Source: Pricia sp.
GTDB lineage: Bacteria > Bacteroidota > Bacteroidia > Flavobacteriales > Flavobacteriaceae
Reading direction: 5' to 3'
DNA: 37,982 nt
Assembly: GCA_024635875.1 (NCBI GenBank)
Contig: JAGXIC010000092.1
Span: forward strand, 1 to 37,982
The notes under the pieces are model-generated. The model worked only from the letters and a program-made list of their open reading frames with translations, had not been told where the DNA came from and did no database searches. Positions within the stretch are counted from its first letter, which is position 1. Each line of letters begins with the position of its first letter. The translations under genes and the position numbers were made by a program. Positions 24,050-31,957 of the stretch are shown here, one piece after another.

Positions 24050-26659
24050 TTATTTCCTGAACGGAAAATAAACCTGTACTTGTGTTCCTTTTCCCGGTTC
24101 GCTCTGGGCTAAAATACGACCTTCGTGGTTCTCTACGATTTTTTTGCAGATGGCTAGCCCAAGACCGGTGCCCTCATAGGCGTTTTTTTTGTGCAGGCGT
24201 TGAAAGAGCCGGAATATATTTTCGCTTTGTTCGGGATCAAAGCCAACGCCATTGTCCTCGACGGTCAATAGCACATATTTTGACGGCGATAAATTCAGGT
24301 TTTCGTTAATTTTATGGAACGGTAAAATTTCTGAAGTGATGGTTATATCCGGGGCTTCATCGTGTTTTTTGTATTTGAGGGCATTTGAAAGAAGGTTATT
24401 GAACAACTGCTCTAACTGAAACTCGGTACCAACAATGGAAGGCAGTTCGGGTATACTGATTGTAGCCTGAGTCTCCTCGATTTTTTCGCTGAGGTCGTCG
24501 AGTACCTTATCGAATATAAGGTTAAGGTCGATGTTATTCATTAATTCTACTTCATCGGTCAACCTGGCGTAGGATAGGAGATTGCGGATCAAGAGCTGCA
24601 TCCTGTTCGCCGATGTGTCTATTTTTTCAAGATAGGCATGGCCCCTTTTGGAGAGATTTTCTTTGTCTACGTCGGAAAATCGGCTGATGAACATTTGTAT
24701 TTTCCGCAGGGGCTCCTGTAGGTCATGGCTCACTACCCGGTTGAACGATTCGAGTTCCGCGTTCGTGCGTTCGAGCTCTCGGTTGTGTTTTTGCAGGGTG
24801 CGTTCGTTGGATATTTCCTTAGTGATATCACGAAGGTTGCCCACCATAAAGCTTTCTCCGTTCTTTTCAAAAAAATGGCCTTCCATCATCACATCCTTAA
24901 AATCGCCCTTAAGGGTTTTTATACGGTAGGCGTTACGAATATTTTTTTTCTCCTTTAGGGCAACGTCAATCTTGTGCTTGAACAGATCCCTATCATCATC
25001 ATGCACCATTGATGTGAGCAATGCCAGTGATAATTCGTTTTCTTCCTGTTCCATTCCGAATAAACGGTAACAATTGTCGCTACAGGTCATGGTATCTGTA
25101 ACAATATTATAGCTATAGCTGCCCAGACCGGCCACCGACTCGGCATCGTTTAGTAATGTATTCTGAAGGGCAAGGCTTTGGTTAGCCGCGTCCAATTCCT
25201 TTTCGGCCTTTTTACGCAGGGTAATATCCTGCGCGACGATGCTTATGCCGTCACTTAATTTTAGGATTTCGTTACAGAAGTAAAAATGTCCGGTGCTCAA
25301 ATGGTATTCTTGTTCGTATTCCATCGGCTCTCCAGTCGCAATTACTTTTTTGTAGTTCTCGAATTCGCCGTTCTTGAAAACGTGGGGATATTCTTCCGAA
25401 ATAAGTTTATCCTGAATTTCATTGGCGCTATGGCCAGTAATCTCAACGACCTGGTTGTTGGTATAGACAATCTTGAAATCTATGATATGACCGTGCACAT
25501 CACGCACGGCCTCAAAGTAACTGACTACATACTGAATGGAGCCGAGCATATTCTGCAAAAAAGAGCCGGTACGCTCAAGTTCAAGATTTTGTGTTTCAAG
25601 TCTTTTGTTGAGTTGCTTTAAATTTTCTTCCGCTTTTCGATCGGAAGTAACATCTCGAGTGGTAACCGTTATGCCGTCATCCATAGGGGCGAAGGTCGAA
25701 TTGAACCATTTTTCGGTGCCGTCGATCTCATAGTTCATCTCGCGTGTCATGGTCTTGCCCGTAGCGACACATTTGGCAAGGAGCTGCAAAAGTCCTGTTT
25801 TTAGAGTGTATGGATATACTTGTGATATTGTTTTATCTATCAGATCTATAATCGGCCTTCCAGTAACTTTTTTAGCCTGACCATTGACATAGGTTATCTC
25901 AAAATCGATTATACGGTCTTGATCGTCTCGTAAGGGAACCAGATAATTGACCATGTTATCCGTATTTTCAAGTATGTTTTGAAGAAAGCTACGCGTGACC
26001 GCCATTTTTTTCCGATCCGAATTTATTTTTGAAAACGTGAACATCAAAATACCCAAGGCGAAAAGTGATAAATACAGAATATTGATAGGGGTAAAAGTCA
26101 TATCTGACCGGTACGCCTCTCTGCGCTTTTCCAAGAGTTGACGTTCCGTGGCAATCATTCGAGCCTGTATGGCCACAAGATTATTCAGTTGGGTCTCGAT
26201 GGCGCGTACTTTGTCGGAAAGGGCAGCCGATTTTACAATTTCATCCGTGATTCCGGGATTGAGCGACCTAAGTTCCGTAAAAAGTTTCTCGCTGAAATCG
26301 TTTACGCGACCCAAAGATTTTTGTTGATCGGCGTTGTCTGCGGTCAGGGTAATCAGTCGCTTGAACGAGAATTTACTTTTATTTTTAAAATTAACGATTT
26401 CCGACAGATAACTGCTATCGCGCGATACAAGGTATTTGATGCCTGCAGATTGCGAACCTGAATAGCTGCCGAACAGCATATTGATCTCGTTGATGATTTC
26501 TTGGGTATGCGTGATGAGTTCGGCCGATTGGCGCTGGGCGCGATTCTGTTGGAAAGAGGCGTTTGAAATAAAGAAAAGCACGATGATGGCCAATACCAAG
26601 AGTAAAACATAAGGCACAACGCCCGTTTTCTTTCTGCCTAGGTTATCGAACAACCCCAT
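24050..26659 (-). CDS. CHASE3-PAS-PAS-PAS sensor histidine kinase
   Basis: An 869-aa membrane histidine kinase. TM1 (~15-34, VVPYVLLLVLAIIVLFF), a periplasmic CHASE3-like helical domain (~40-190), TM2 (~194-212, INILYLSLFALGILMFTF), then three PAS-type modules (~220-345, ~365-485, ~500-630; the third with the GLGSYSYNIVTDTMTCSDN start). The HisKA domain carries the phospho-acceptor H645 in VVSHDLQEPL, followed by the HATPase with NLLSNALKYK (N box), VEDNGVGFDP (G1) and GTGLGLAI (G2). The HDLQEPL form is typical of bacteriophytochrome-like kinases whose partners are Rcp1-type single-domain response regulators. Such a regulator lies 10 bp upstream in the same operon, so it is the probable partner. 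The signal sensed is unknown. Confidence 0.93.
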   Translation of the reverse strand: MGLFDNLGRKKTGVVPYVLLLVLAIIVLFFISNASFQQNRAQRQSAELITHTQEIINEINMLFGSYSGSQSAGIKYLVSRDSSYLSEIVNFKNKSKFSFKRLITLTADNADQQKSLGRVNDFSEKLFTELRSLNPGITDEIVKSAALSDKVRAIETQLNNLVAIQARMIATERQLLEKRREAYRSDMTFTPINILYLSLFALGILMFTFSKINSDRKKMAVTRSFLQNILENTDNMVNYLVPLRDDQDRIIDFEITYVNGQAKKVTGRPIIDLIDKTISQVYPYTLKTGLLQLLAKCVATGKTMTREMNYEIDGTEKWFNSTFAPMDDGITVTTRDVTSDRKAEENLKQLNKRLETQNLELERTGSFLQNMLGSIQYVVSYFEAVRDVHGHIIDFKIVYTNNQVVEITGHSANEIQDKLISEEYPHVFKNGEFENYKKVIATGEPMEYEQEYHLSTGHFYFCNEILKLSDGISIVAQDITLRKKAEKELDAANQSLALQNTLLNDAESVAGLGSYSYNIVTDTMTCSDNCYRLFGMEQEENELSLALLTSMVHDDDRDLFKHKIDVALKEKKNIRNAYRIKTLKGDFKDVMMEGHFFEKNGESFMVGNLRDITKEISNERTLQKHNRELERTNAELESFNRVVSHDLQEPLRKIQMFISRFSDVDKENLSKRGHAYLEKIDTSANRMQLLIRNLLSYARLTDEVELMNNIDLNLIFDKVLDDLSEKIEETQATISIPELPSIVGTEFQLEQLFNNLLSNALKYKKHDEAPDITITSEILPFHKINENLNLSPSKYVLLTVEDNGVGFDPEQSENIFRLFQRLHKKNAYEGTGLGLAICKKIVENHEGRILAQSEPGKGTQVQVYFPFRK

Positions 26660-26669
26660 TTTTCAAGAA

Positions 26670-27116
26670 TTAAATTCGGAAAAGGAAATTGGCCTTGTCC
26701 ATCGTAATTTCACGATATTGCCAATTGCGCTTGACGACTTGGCCAATGGTTTTTTTAAGTTCTTCGAACCTGTTCGGCTTGTTGATGTAGATGTTTGCTC
26801 CGTTCACGAACGTTTCCTCGATATCCCTTTCCGAGGAAGAGGTGGAATAAATGGCCACTACCAAATCTTTTAGTTCGGGATTTTTACGTATTTCACGAAG
26901 GCACTGAAAACCGTCCATGACGGGCATGTTCAAATCCAAAAAGATCAGTTGCGGGTGTTCGGTGTTCGGATCCGACAGATAATCCAGCAGCTCTTGGCCG
27001 TTGTGGAATTCCACAAGTTCTGTCGATATCTCAATTTCTTGTAACGCATCGGCAAAGAACATTCTGTCGTCTTCGTCGTCGTCGACAAGTACAATTTTCA
27101 TTGGGGACGTACTCAT
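26670..27116 (-). CDS. Single-domain (Rcp1-like) response regulator
   Basis: A 148-aa receiver domain. Acidic pocket D12-D14 (VDDDEDDRMFF), phospho-acceptor D61 (LIFLDLNMPVMDGF), switch residues S91/T92 (IYSTSS) and the conserved K113 (INKPNRF). No output domain follows, only a short tail, so it must act through protein contact or phosphotransfer. The extra acidic residues after DDDEDD and the length fit the Rcp1 class paired with phytochrome-like kinases. It lies between an AraC-type regulator (28 bp) and the histidine kinase (10 bp) in one minus-strand operon, which suggests that it relays the kinase signal. Start at 27116 or the Met at codon 6 are both possible. Confidence 0.93.
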   Translation of the reverse strand: MSTSPMKIVLVDDDEDDRMFFADALQEIEISTELVEFHNGQELLDYLSDPNTEHPQLIFLDLNMPVMDGFQCLREIRKNPELKDLVVAIYSTSSSERDIEETFVNGANIYINKPNRFEELKKTIGQVVKRNWQYREITMDKANFLFRI

Positions 27117-27144
27117 TATAGATTACTCTGTATGGGTTGGATTG

Positions 27145-27693
27145 TCAAGTTGTCTTTCTTTTTTCAATAATACGTAAAAAAGTGGTGGGAGTGAGCCCCG
27201 TCGTTTTTTTAAACTGCCTTGATAAATGCGCTACGCTACTGTAATCAAGCTTGTGGGCGATTTCAGTCAAGCTGATTCCACCAAGCAATAGTAAGCTTTT
27301 AACGTGTTCTATCCTGCGCAAGATAATAAAATTCTCAATGGAAGTATAGGTTTCCTCGGAAAAACGCTTGGCTAGGGACGAATACGAATAGCCCAATTTT
27401 TCCGATAAGTAGGCCGATGTTTTTTCCGTTCGAACGGTGGGCGAATCCAACAACTCTTCTATAGCGTATTTAATGCCATCAACTATATTTTCGGATCCCT
27501 TTTCGATAAGGGAGATATCGTAGGGTTTTAGGGCCTTATCAATCTGTAGCCGCGTCTCATCGGTAAGATGACCATGAACGCTCAGTTCCCCTGGTGCGTT
27601 CAGGCTAAAGGATATTCCCAGCGCATTTAGCCGTTCGGTAACTACCGTACGGCATATTTCTAATGGATTGTACTGGATACGAAAATCTGCCAT
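27145..27693 (-). CDS. Short AraC-type HTH regulator, first gene of a signalling operon
   Basis: A 182-aa protein with a C-terminal AraC-type double HTH (~75-180): TSAYLSEKLGYSYSSLAKRF for the first helix-turn-helix, then GGISLTEIAHKLDYSSVAHL and SRQFKKTTGLTPTTF for the second, the standard AraC end. The N-terminal ~75 residues (EICRTVVTERLNALGISF...ALKPYDISLI) look like a small alpha/beta domain in the style of a ferredoxin-like fold; I do not recognise a ligand. As the first gene of a three-gene minus-strand operon with a single-domain response regulator and a hybrid-free histidine kinase, it is probably the transcriptional output or a co-regulated regulator of that pathway. A TATATTTA near -7 box lies upstream. 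Confidence 0.88.
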   Translation of the reverse strand: MADFRIQYNPLEICRTVVTERLNALGISFSLNAPGELSVHGHLTDETRLQIDKALKPYDISLIEKGSENIVDGIKYAIEELLDSPTVRTEKTSAYLSEKLGYSYSSLAKRFSEETYTSIENFIILRRIEHVKSLLLLGGISLTEIAHKLDYSSVAHLSRQFKKTTGLTPTTFLRIIEKRKTT

Positions 27694-27845
27694 GCGCCGC
27701 TCAAAAAGATTGAATTGTAGTTTAGGGGGCTAAATATAAGGCTTTTTTCAGTCAATTTTCCAGTGGAAAAAGCTACATACACTACAGGGTTTGATGTACT
27801 TTTCTGGATTAATAAATTCCTGATTTACGGGATGAATAGTTAAGC

Positions 27846-28085
27846 ATGGATATACCTAGCCTAAAAAACGAAGCACAATACCAAGCCCTTCGCGATAAGG
27901 GATACAGCAAAGAAAAATCGGCACGTATCGCCAATACGCCCGAAGCGGGCAAAAAAGGCGGGAAGGCCAAGCCGTACGAGCAATGGACAAAGTCGGAACT
28001 CTATGACCAAGCCAAAAACGTAGGTATCGAAGGCCGTTCTAAAATGGACAAAAAGGCATTGATCAAGGCCTTGCGGAACAATTGA
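27846..28085 (+). CDS. DUF7218-like small basic protein with Rho-N/SAP-like motif
   Basis: A 79-aa, lysine-rich cytoplasmic protein. The N-terminal half has the pattern LKNEAQYQALRDKGYSKEKS and ARIANTPEAGKKGGK seen in short stress-associated proteins (KGG-type motif), and the C-terminal half (KSELYDQAKNVGIEGRSKMDKKALIKAL) looks like a Rho-termination-factor N-terminal/SAP-like helical hairpin, which often binds nucleic acid. Family naming (DUF7218) is from memory. It is the first of several small stress-type genes in this region. Divergent from the AraC-headed operon; the shared gap of ~150 bp probably holds promoters for both. Confidence 0.78.
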   Translation: MDIPSLKNEAQYQALRDKGYSKEKSARIANTPEAGKKGGKAKPYEQWTKSELYDQAKNVGIEGRSKMDKKALIKALRNN

Positions 28086-28296
28086 AATGCCAGTCGGATA
28101 AGAGACAAACGCATCGGAAGTAGGGTAGATGAAGAACCCCGACCGGAAGCAAATCCCCGCACCACTTTAGTATTAAGTTTTGAAAACGAAGTTGGAGGAG
28201 CTAAGGTACCGGGCGCAAGTCATTTCATTAGAATTTTTCATGGGTACCAAAAACCTCAAAAGCAGTATTGGTCGCTTAAAGCTGCCGACTACAAAG

Positions 28297-28614
28297 TCAC
28301 TTCATTTTAAATTTTTCTTTCGGGATGGCCTTAAAAAATTCAGCCGTTTCGACATCCGCACTGGGGCCATAGGCCATTAGAAAAGTTCCTTTGGCGCCGT
28401 CCTTCATCTCTAGGGCGTATAAAATTGAAAGATCGGACGGATTGCTCATGCCTTCATAACGATGTTCATTTACAATTTTAATATCTTCCGGGCTATAGGC
28501 ATTGTCCGATTTTGTATCTTTTAATTTCCCCGAATCATGGCGAAAGTTATGGGTAAAACCTTCGCTCTCATATTTCCGGATGAGATCTTTTTCGTGTTTT
28601 GCAAACTCCTTCAT
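28297..28614 (-). CDS. Short Bacteroidota protein of the family often mislabelled 'phosphoribosylpyrophosphate synthetase'
   Basis: A 105-aa cytoplasmic protein. The segment SPEDIKIVNEHRYEGMSNPS, then DLSILYALEMKDGAKGTFLMAYG, matches my memory of a ~100-aa family in Bacteroidota with the pattern EVYRFEGMTNPDDSSILYAI...DGVKGVLVDAYG. Databases often call these PRPP synthetase, but the protein is only a third of the length of real PRPP synthetase and has none of its PRPP-binding motif, so that name should not be trusted. The fold and role are unknown. It is followed by no clear operon partner and lies between other small stress-type genes on both strands. Confidence 0.7.
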   Translation of the reverse strand: MKEFAKHEKDLIRKYESEGFTHNFRHDSGKLKDTKSDNAYSPEDIKIVNEHRYEGMSNPSDLSILYALEMKDGAKGTFLMAYGPSADVETAEFFKAIPKEKFKMK

Positions 28615-28686
28615 GTGATTTTGATTTTGTGATTAACTCCATAAGGCATCGATTGTTGAATTAAAGAATCGAATTCTACCGGAGCA

Positions 28687-28724
28687 TAAAAAAACGGACG
28701 CTATCCGAAGAAAACATCCGTTTC
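28687..28724 (-). terminator. Rho-independent terminator of the 28752 lipoprotein gene
   Basis: Read on the minus strand, AAACGGATG and CGTCCGTTT form a nearly perfect stem around a ~14-nt loop and are followed by a T run (TTTTTTT). It lies about 30 nt past the stop codon of the acidic lipoprotein gene. Confidence 0.75.
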
Positions 28725-28751
28725 AAATATATTTTTAGATGCAACTAAAAC

Positions 28752-28940
28752 TTAGTTGTCATCAACGGCATCTTCCACTTCATCTCCAACGTCGTCTGCG
28801 GCATCTTCGATATCGTCACCGGCTTCGTCCATTGAATCCTCAACTTTTTCGCTAGTAGTTTTTTCACGGCAGCTGTTCAAGGTGCTGACCGAAAATGATA
28901 GGGCAAATAACATTAAAAATAAATATACTGACTTTTTCAT
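28752..28940 (-). CDS. Small acidic lipoprotein
   Basis: A 62-aa protein with a lipoprotein signal (SVYLFLMLFALSFSVSTLNSC, lipobox LNSC, lipidated C24; I show 21 letters as two parts: SVYLFLMLFA and LSFSVSTLNSC). The mature part is tiny (38 aa) and extremely acidic: repeats of the form EDxxDEAGDDIEDAADDVG, DEVEDAVDD. Such short Asp/Glu-rich lipoproteins are common in Flavobacteriaceae; no function is established. An acidic periplasmic brush could bind cations or act in envelope stress (guess). It lies upstream of a terminator on the minus strand and 43 bp downstream of the DUF1328 gene, so the two may be co-transcribed. Confidence 0.78.
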   Translation of the reverse strand: MKKSVYLFLMLFALSFSVSTLNSCREKTTSEKVEDSMDEAGDDIEDAADDVGDEVEDAVDDN

Positions 28941-28983
28941 GATAGTAAAATTATTAAGGGTTAAACATTATAATTTGGATACT

Positions 28984-29145
28984 CTATATTTTTTTTCTTC
29001 CCGTAAAAAGGGTAATGACAAACAATACCAAGAAAATAAAAAAGAGAACCTTGGCAATGCTTGCGGCACCTTCCGCAACACCACCAAATCCGAAAACGGC
29101 GGCCACAATGGCTAAAATTACAAAAATTACTGTCCAGCGTAACAT
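28984..29145 (-). CDS. DUF1328 family small membrane protein
   Basis: A 53-aa protein, starting MLRWTVIFVILAIVAAVFGF and continuing GGVAEGAASIAKVLFFIF, LVLFVITLFTGRKKI. Two membrane helices flank the family signature FGFGGVAEGAASIAK, and the C-terminus is basic (GRKK). I chose ATG 29145 because it is the family start; the frame extends upstream to 29181 without homology. DUF1328 (YtjA-type) proteins are widely distributed, and often lie near stress genes; the function is not known. The acidic lipoprotein follows at 43 bp. Confidence 0.9.
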   Translation of the reverse strand: MLRWTVIFVILAIVAAVFGFGGVAEGAASIAKVLFFIFLVLFVITLFTGRKKI

Positions 29146-29308
29146 AATATTATGGTTTAGGTTAATACTTACTAAATACACCCTTAAGGTGTTTTAAATT
29201 ATTAAAGTGTAAAGGTGTGCAATGAAAAGTATTGGATTTGACCCTATCCATTTTAAAATTGATGCATCTACAAGGCCTTTTCTGTAGGTGATACCGCCGA
29301 GTTCTGTA

Positions 29309-29377
29309 ATCGAATTATAGCTCGGATTCGCCTAATTTAAAGTGGAATGCAAACACTTTAACCGAGGGGTATTCGAT
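29309..29377 (+). ncRNA. Candidate structured RNA element (nested three-stem hairpin)
   Basis: Three perfectly complementary, correctly nested stems (7, 5 and 6 bp) lie within 69 nt of non-coding DNA and are followed by another hairpin and an intrinsic terminator in the right orientation for a plus-strand transcript. Strand is uncertain because inverted repeats read both ways. No convincing promoter was found and no known RNA family is recognised, so this is a hypothesis. Confidence 0.25.
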
Positions 29378-29434
29378 TCCCGAGTTACACTGAAAACACG
29401 AGAAGCCTTGCGAAAGCATCTCAAATTAACACAG

Positions 29435-29462
29435 AAAAAGGACGTAAAATCCGTCCTTTTTT
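29435..29462. terminator. Bidirectional Rho-independent terminator
   Basis: AAAAAGGACG (29435-29444) and CGTCCTTTTT (29452-29461) form a perfect 10-bp stem with A- and T-runs at both outer ends, so it can work on either strand. It stands directly after the stop codon of the minus-strand DUF2383 gene, its most likely user. Confidence 0.88.
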
Positions 29463-29482
29463 AACTACAAGATTAAAATGCG

Positions 29483-29932
29483 TTACGCGATATCCTCTAA
29501 ACTTTTAATGTTCATAAGTCCGGTATTAATCTTATTTCTCTGTTGTTGCAACAAGGTTTCGGTACTGGTAGGCAGGTTCGTTTCATTCAATACATCGTCG
29601 TAAGCCTCTATGGCTTTTTTCTCACCATTAATAGCCTCTTCCAACATCGCTTCCTCATCATCCGAAGAAAATAGACTCTTAAGGTCCATCCAAGAACGGT
29701 GGGCCTTACCAGCTATACTATCTCCTTTGTCGACTTCTTGCCCAAACTGCTTAATCTCCGATTTCAGCGCATGTCCAAAATCATAACGTTCTTGGGCTTT
29801 TCCTGCAAAATAACGTTTTAGATGTCCTTCATCCACGTTGTCCGCCGCATTTTTGAAACCTTTTTCGGCATCGTAGGTTTTTTCTAATAAATCATTCAAT
29901 TTCTCTCCAACTTTTTCAGTATATGTACTCAT
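29483..29932 (-). CDS. PA2169/DUF2383 family four-helix-bundle protein
   Basis: A 149-aa ferritin-like four-helix protein of the DUF2383 type. The helix starts EKLNDLLEKTYDAEKGFKNA, then HLKRYFAGKAQERYDFGHAL, HRSWMDLKSLF and DEEAMLEEAINGEKKAIEAY are the family's blocks. Acidic/His positions E38-type (ERYDFGH, EEAINGEKKAIEAYDD) suggest possible metal binding, which is not demonstrated. Family members are induced in general stress or stationary phase in several bacteria; function is unknown. The gene stands alone on the minus strand with a strong terminator directly downstream and lies among other small stress-type genes. Confidence 0.88.
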   Translation of the reverse strand: MSTYTEKVGEKLNDLLEKTYDAEKGFKNAADNVDEGHLKRYFAGKAQERYDFGHALKSEIKQFGQEVDKGDSIAGKAHRSWMDLKSLFSSDDEEAMLEEAINGEKKAIEAYDDVLNETNLPTSTETLLQQQRNKINTGLMNIKSLEDIA

Positions 29933-30168
29933 ATGTATAACTTTTATTTAGTGGAACAATTTGCATTTAGGATGTGTTCCAATACCACCCTATAACTTAT
30001 TCTAAAATTATATTTATCTTTCTACTATAATGGATGCTAAACCCTTTAAAATTGACGTTGTTGCCAATGATTTCGAATGCGTTACGATTCGATGCAATAC
30101 AGTGCGCAACCTATTTCGATTCAGGGGACATTTCGAAAAAATTAATAAACCATCACAAATTGAAAACG

Positions 30169-30384
30169 ATGATACGAAAAGGTACGCGTGTACAATGGAA
30201 ATGGGGTAACGGCACCGGAGAGGGTGAAGTTGTGGAAACCTACACTTCGAAAACGACAAAAACTATCAAAGGATCTTCCGTAACCCGCAACGGCGAAGAC
30301 GGTGACAAGGCGCTGTATATTAAACAAGATGACGGAGACTATGTACTAAAGAGCGAAAGTGAGGTAGAACGTGTCGATACATAA
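30169..30384 (+). CDS. DUF2945 (hypervirulence-associated TUDOR domain) protein
   Basis: A 71-aa protein. MIRKGTRVQWKWGNGTGEGE begins the characteristic SH3/TUDOR-like barrel (basic entry KGTRVxWxWGxGxGxGxV), then TKTIKGSSVTRNGEDGDKAL and YIKQDDGDYVLKSESEVERV complete the domain. I chose ATG 30169 because the preceding in-frame sequence from 30034 has no family similarity and is rich in rare-looking residues. TUDOR-type barrels bind nucleic acid or peptides; the bacterial family function is not known. It ends in a strong terminator-like hairpin at 30396. It is oriented away from the DUF2383 gene. Confidence 0.88.
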   Translation: MIRKGTRVQWKWGNGTGEGEVVETYTSKTTKTIKGSSVTRNGEDGDKALYIKQDDGDYVLKSESEVERVDT

Positions 30385-30395
30385 TCCGGTAAATA

Positions 30396-30431
30396 AAAAT
30401 GGCCTCGATGCAAGCGCATCAAAGCCATTTT
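30396..30431 (+). terminator. Terminator-like hairpin after the DUF2945 gene
   Basis: AAAATGGC (30396-30403) pairs with GCCATTTT (30424-30431), with inner GATG/CATC pairing, 11 nt after the stop codon. The T-run is only four bases long. Confidence 0.65.
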
Positions 30432-30613
30432 CTAACAACCAACCAAACTATTGTGAACCTGCGTTATAGTACACAGGCTAATTTTTTTTAAACCACTACT
30501 ATTACTTCATGTAATTTTACACTGCAAAAATAGGATTATCGGTAGTCTGTATATTGCTGTATCGCTATTTAGTTTAACTGTAAAATAATTTCGGGAAATT
30601 TTATATATCTCTT

Positions 30614-31900
30614 ATGAAGGCTATCATCAAGTTTTTTAAGCATACCTATCAAAATGTATTGCAAAGCATTGCTTTTTATCCGGTGCTGATCAGTCTGTTG
30701 TATGTTATTGGGGCAATAACCTCGCTACAGGCAGATGGTTCGAAACTCGTTGCCCAATTAAAGGATGAGATTCCCTATCTGTTCATTCAGGATTATGAAA
30801 CGGTACGCGCCATGTTATCCACCTTTATCGGGGGCATTATTTCGCTCACCGTTTTCAGCTTTTCTATGGTCATGGTGGTATTGGGCCAAGCCTCTAGCGA
30901 TTTCTCGCCGCGGCTGTTGCCCAGTCTAATTTCTAATAAAAGGCACCAGATTATTTTGGGCATTTACATTGGCACCCTTCTCTATTGTACCCTGATTTTG
31001 CTCTCGCTGGGGGCCTACGGTAGCGATTCAAGCGGATTAGGTTTTTCCGCTATGTTGGGCGCCATGATGGCGGTACTCTGTATGGGGCTGTTCATCTATT
31101 TTATCAACAGCATATCCCGAGCCATTCAGATACATAATATCATCGATGAGATTCATGAAAGATGCGATTCATTTTTGAAACGTAAACTGAACGAACGCGA
31201 CTCCTATAAGGTAGCCCTACAATTTATCGATACCGATGAATGGAAATCGATCGTGACCGATAAGACCGGATATTTTCGGGGATTCGATCAAGATCTGATG
31301 TCAGGTTCCTTCAAAGAAAATGATAACCAGATTGAGATTATACCGTACCTCAACCAACACATTTGGAAAGGCGATGTCGCGCTTAGGGTGAAAAACGATA
31401 TTTCTGATGATGAACAGAATAATCTTTTGTTCTGCATGAACATTTCTTCCGATAGGCATGAAGACGACAAGGGTATCGGAGGCATGATCAAATTGATGGA
31501 AATAGCGGTTAAGGCCATGTCGCCTGGTATCAACGATCCGGGTACGGCCATTGATGCCGTAATCAAATTGGGAAGCCTTCTTGCCAAGTTTTTACGTTTT
31601 CCACATATGGTCTCGACCACTTTCAATCAGGGAAAACTGATTTTAATAGATAAAAACACACCTGCCGAAGAGCTGATGCGGATACTTGTGCAGCCCATAC
31701 GGCTATATTCAAAACATGACAGTACCGTACTGTACGAGCTGATTATGGCCCTGCAGTTTATGTGTCGCGCCCCGGGAATTTCAAACGATAACCGAAAAGC
31801 CGTGGTGAAGGAGCTGGATGCCTTGCGAAGCGACATTGAGAATACTATTGAAAACGATGTCGATAGGGCACGAATCCTTGCGCTTTTCGAGGAAAAATAG
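30614..31900 (+). CDS. DUF2254 family membrane protein
   Basis: A 428-aa protein of the DUF2254 type. Four membrane helices lie in the first half: ~18-38 (SIAFYPVLISLLYVIGAI), ~68-92 (FIGGIISLTVFSFSMVMVVL), ~112-132 (IILGIYIGTLLYCTLILLSL) and ~140-162 (FSAMLGAMMAVLCMGLFIYF). The second half (~180-428) is a soluble domain with the recognisable motifs PGINDPGTAIDA (about residue 300) and GDVALRVKND. Members are found in many Gram-negatives and are unassigned in function; ion or small-molecule handling has been guessed for similar layouts. It follows a 229-bp gap and is followed 57 bp later by a secreted protein gene in the same direction, so the two probably form an operon. Confidence 0.9.
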   Translation: MKAIIKFFKHTYQNVLQSIAFYPVLISLLYVIGAITSLQADGSKLVAQLKDEIPYLFIQDYETVRAMLSTFIGGIISLTVFSFSMVMVVLGQASSDFSPRLLPSLISNKRHQIILGIYIGTLLYCTLILLSLGAYGSDSSGLGFSAMLGAMMAVLCMGLFIYFINSISRAIQIHNIIDEIHERCDSFLKRKLNERDSYKVALQFIDTDEWKSIVTDKTGYFRGFDQDLMSGSFKENDNQIEIIPYLNQHIWKGDVALRVKNDISDDEQNNLLFCMNISSDRHEDDKGIGGMIKLMEIAVKAMSPGINDPGTAIDAVIKLGSLLAKFLRFPHMVSTTFNQGKLILIDKNTPAEELMRILVQPIRLYSKHDSTVLYELIMALQFMCRAPGISNDNRKAVVKELDALRSDIENTIENDVDRARILALFEEK

Positions 31901-31957
31901 TATACTAAATTGGGGGTTTGCAGCGTTAGAGGTAAGACTTGAAACCAAACCAGCCTC

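Larger units (their letters stand above)
29182..29482. other. 301-bp intergenic stretch rich in nested inverted repeats
   Basis: No protein-coding ORF. Going along the plus strand: an imperfect palindrome ACACCCTTAAGGTGT (29178-29192); a short hairpin CTACA/TGTAG (29269-29287); a three-level structure ATCGAAT 29309-29315 with ATTCGAT 29371-29377, CTCGG 29321-29325 with CCGAG 29362-29366, and AAAGTG 29339-29344 with CACTTT 29354-29359; a further hairpin GAGAAGC/GCATCTC (29400-29422, 6 of 7); and the terminator at 29435-29462. See the findings for a possible structured RNA. Confidence 0.6.

Noticed and set aside
28180-28380. 66-aa plus-strand ORF overlapping the 28297 gene
   Set aside because: It overlaps the minus-strand family member and has no domain signal.
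29366-29381. T-loop-like GGGGTATTCGATTCCC suggesting a tRNA or integration-site remnant
   Set aside because: Flanking 5-bp T-stem pairing fails (G-A, G-G mismatches), and no acceptor or anticodon arms are found nearby.
30034-30168. N-terminal extension of the DUF2945 frame
   Set aside because: The DUF2945 domain begins at ATG 30169; the extension has no family similarity and would be atypically long.
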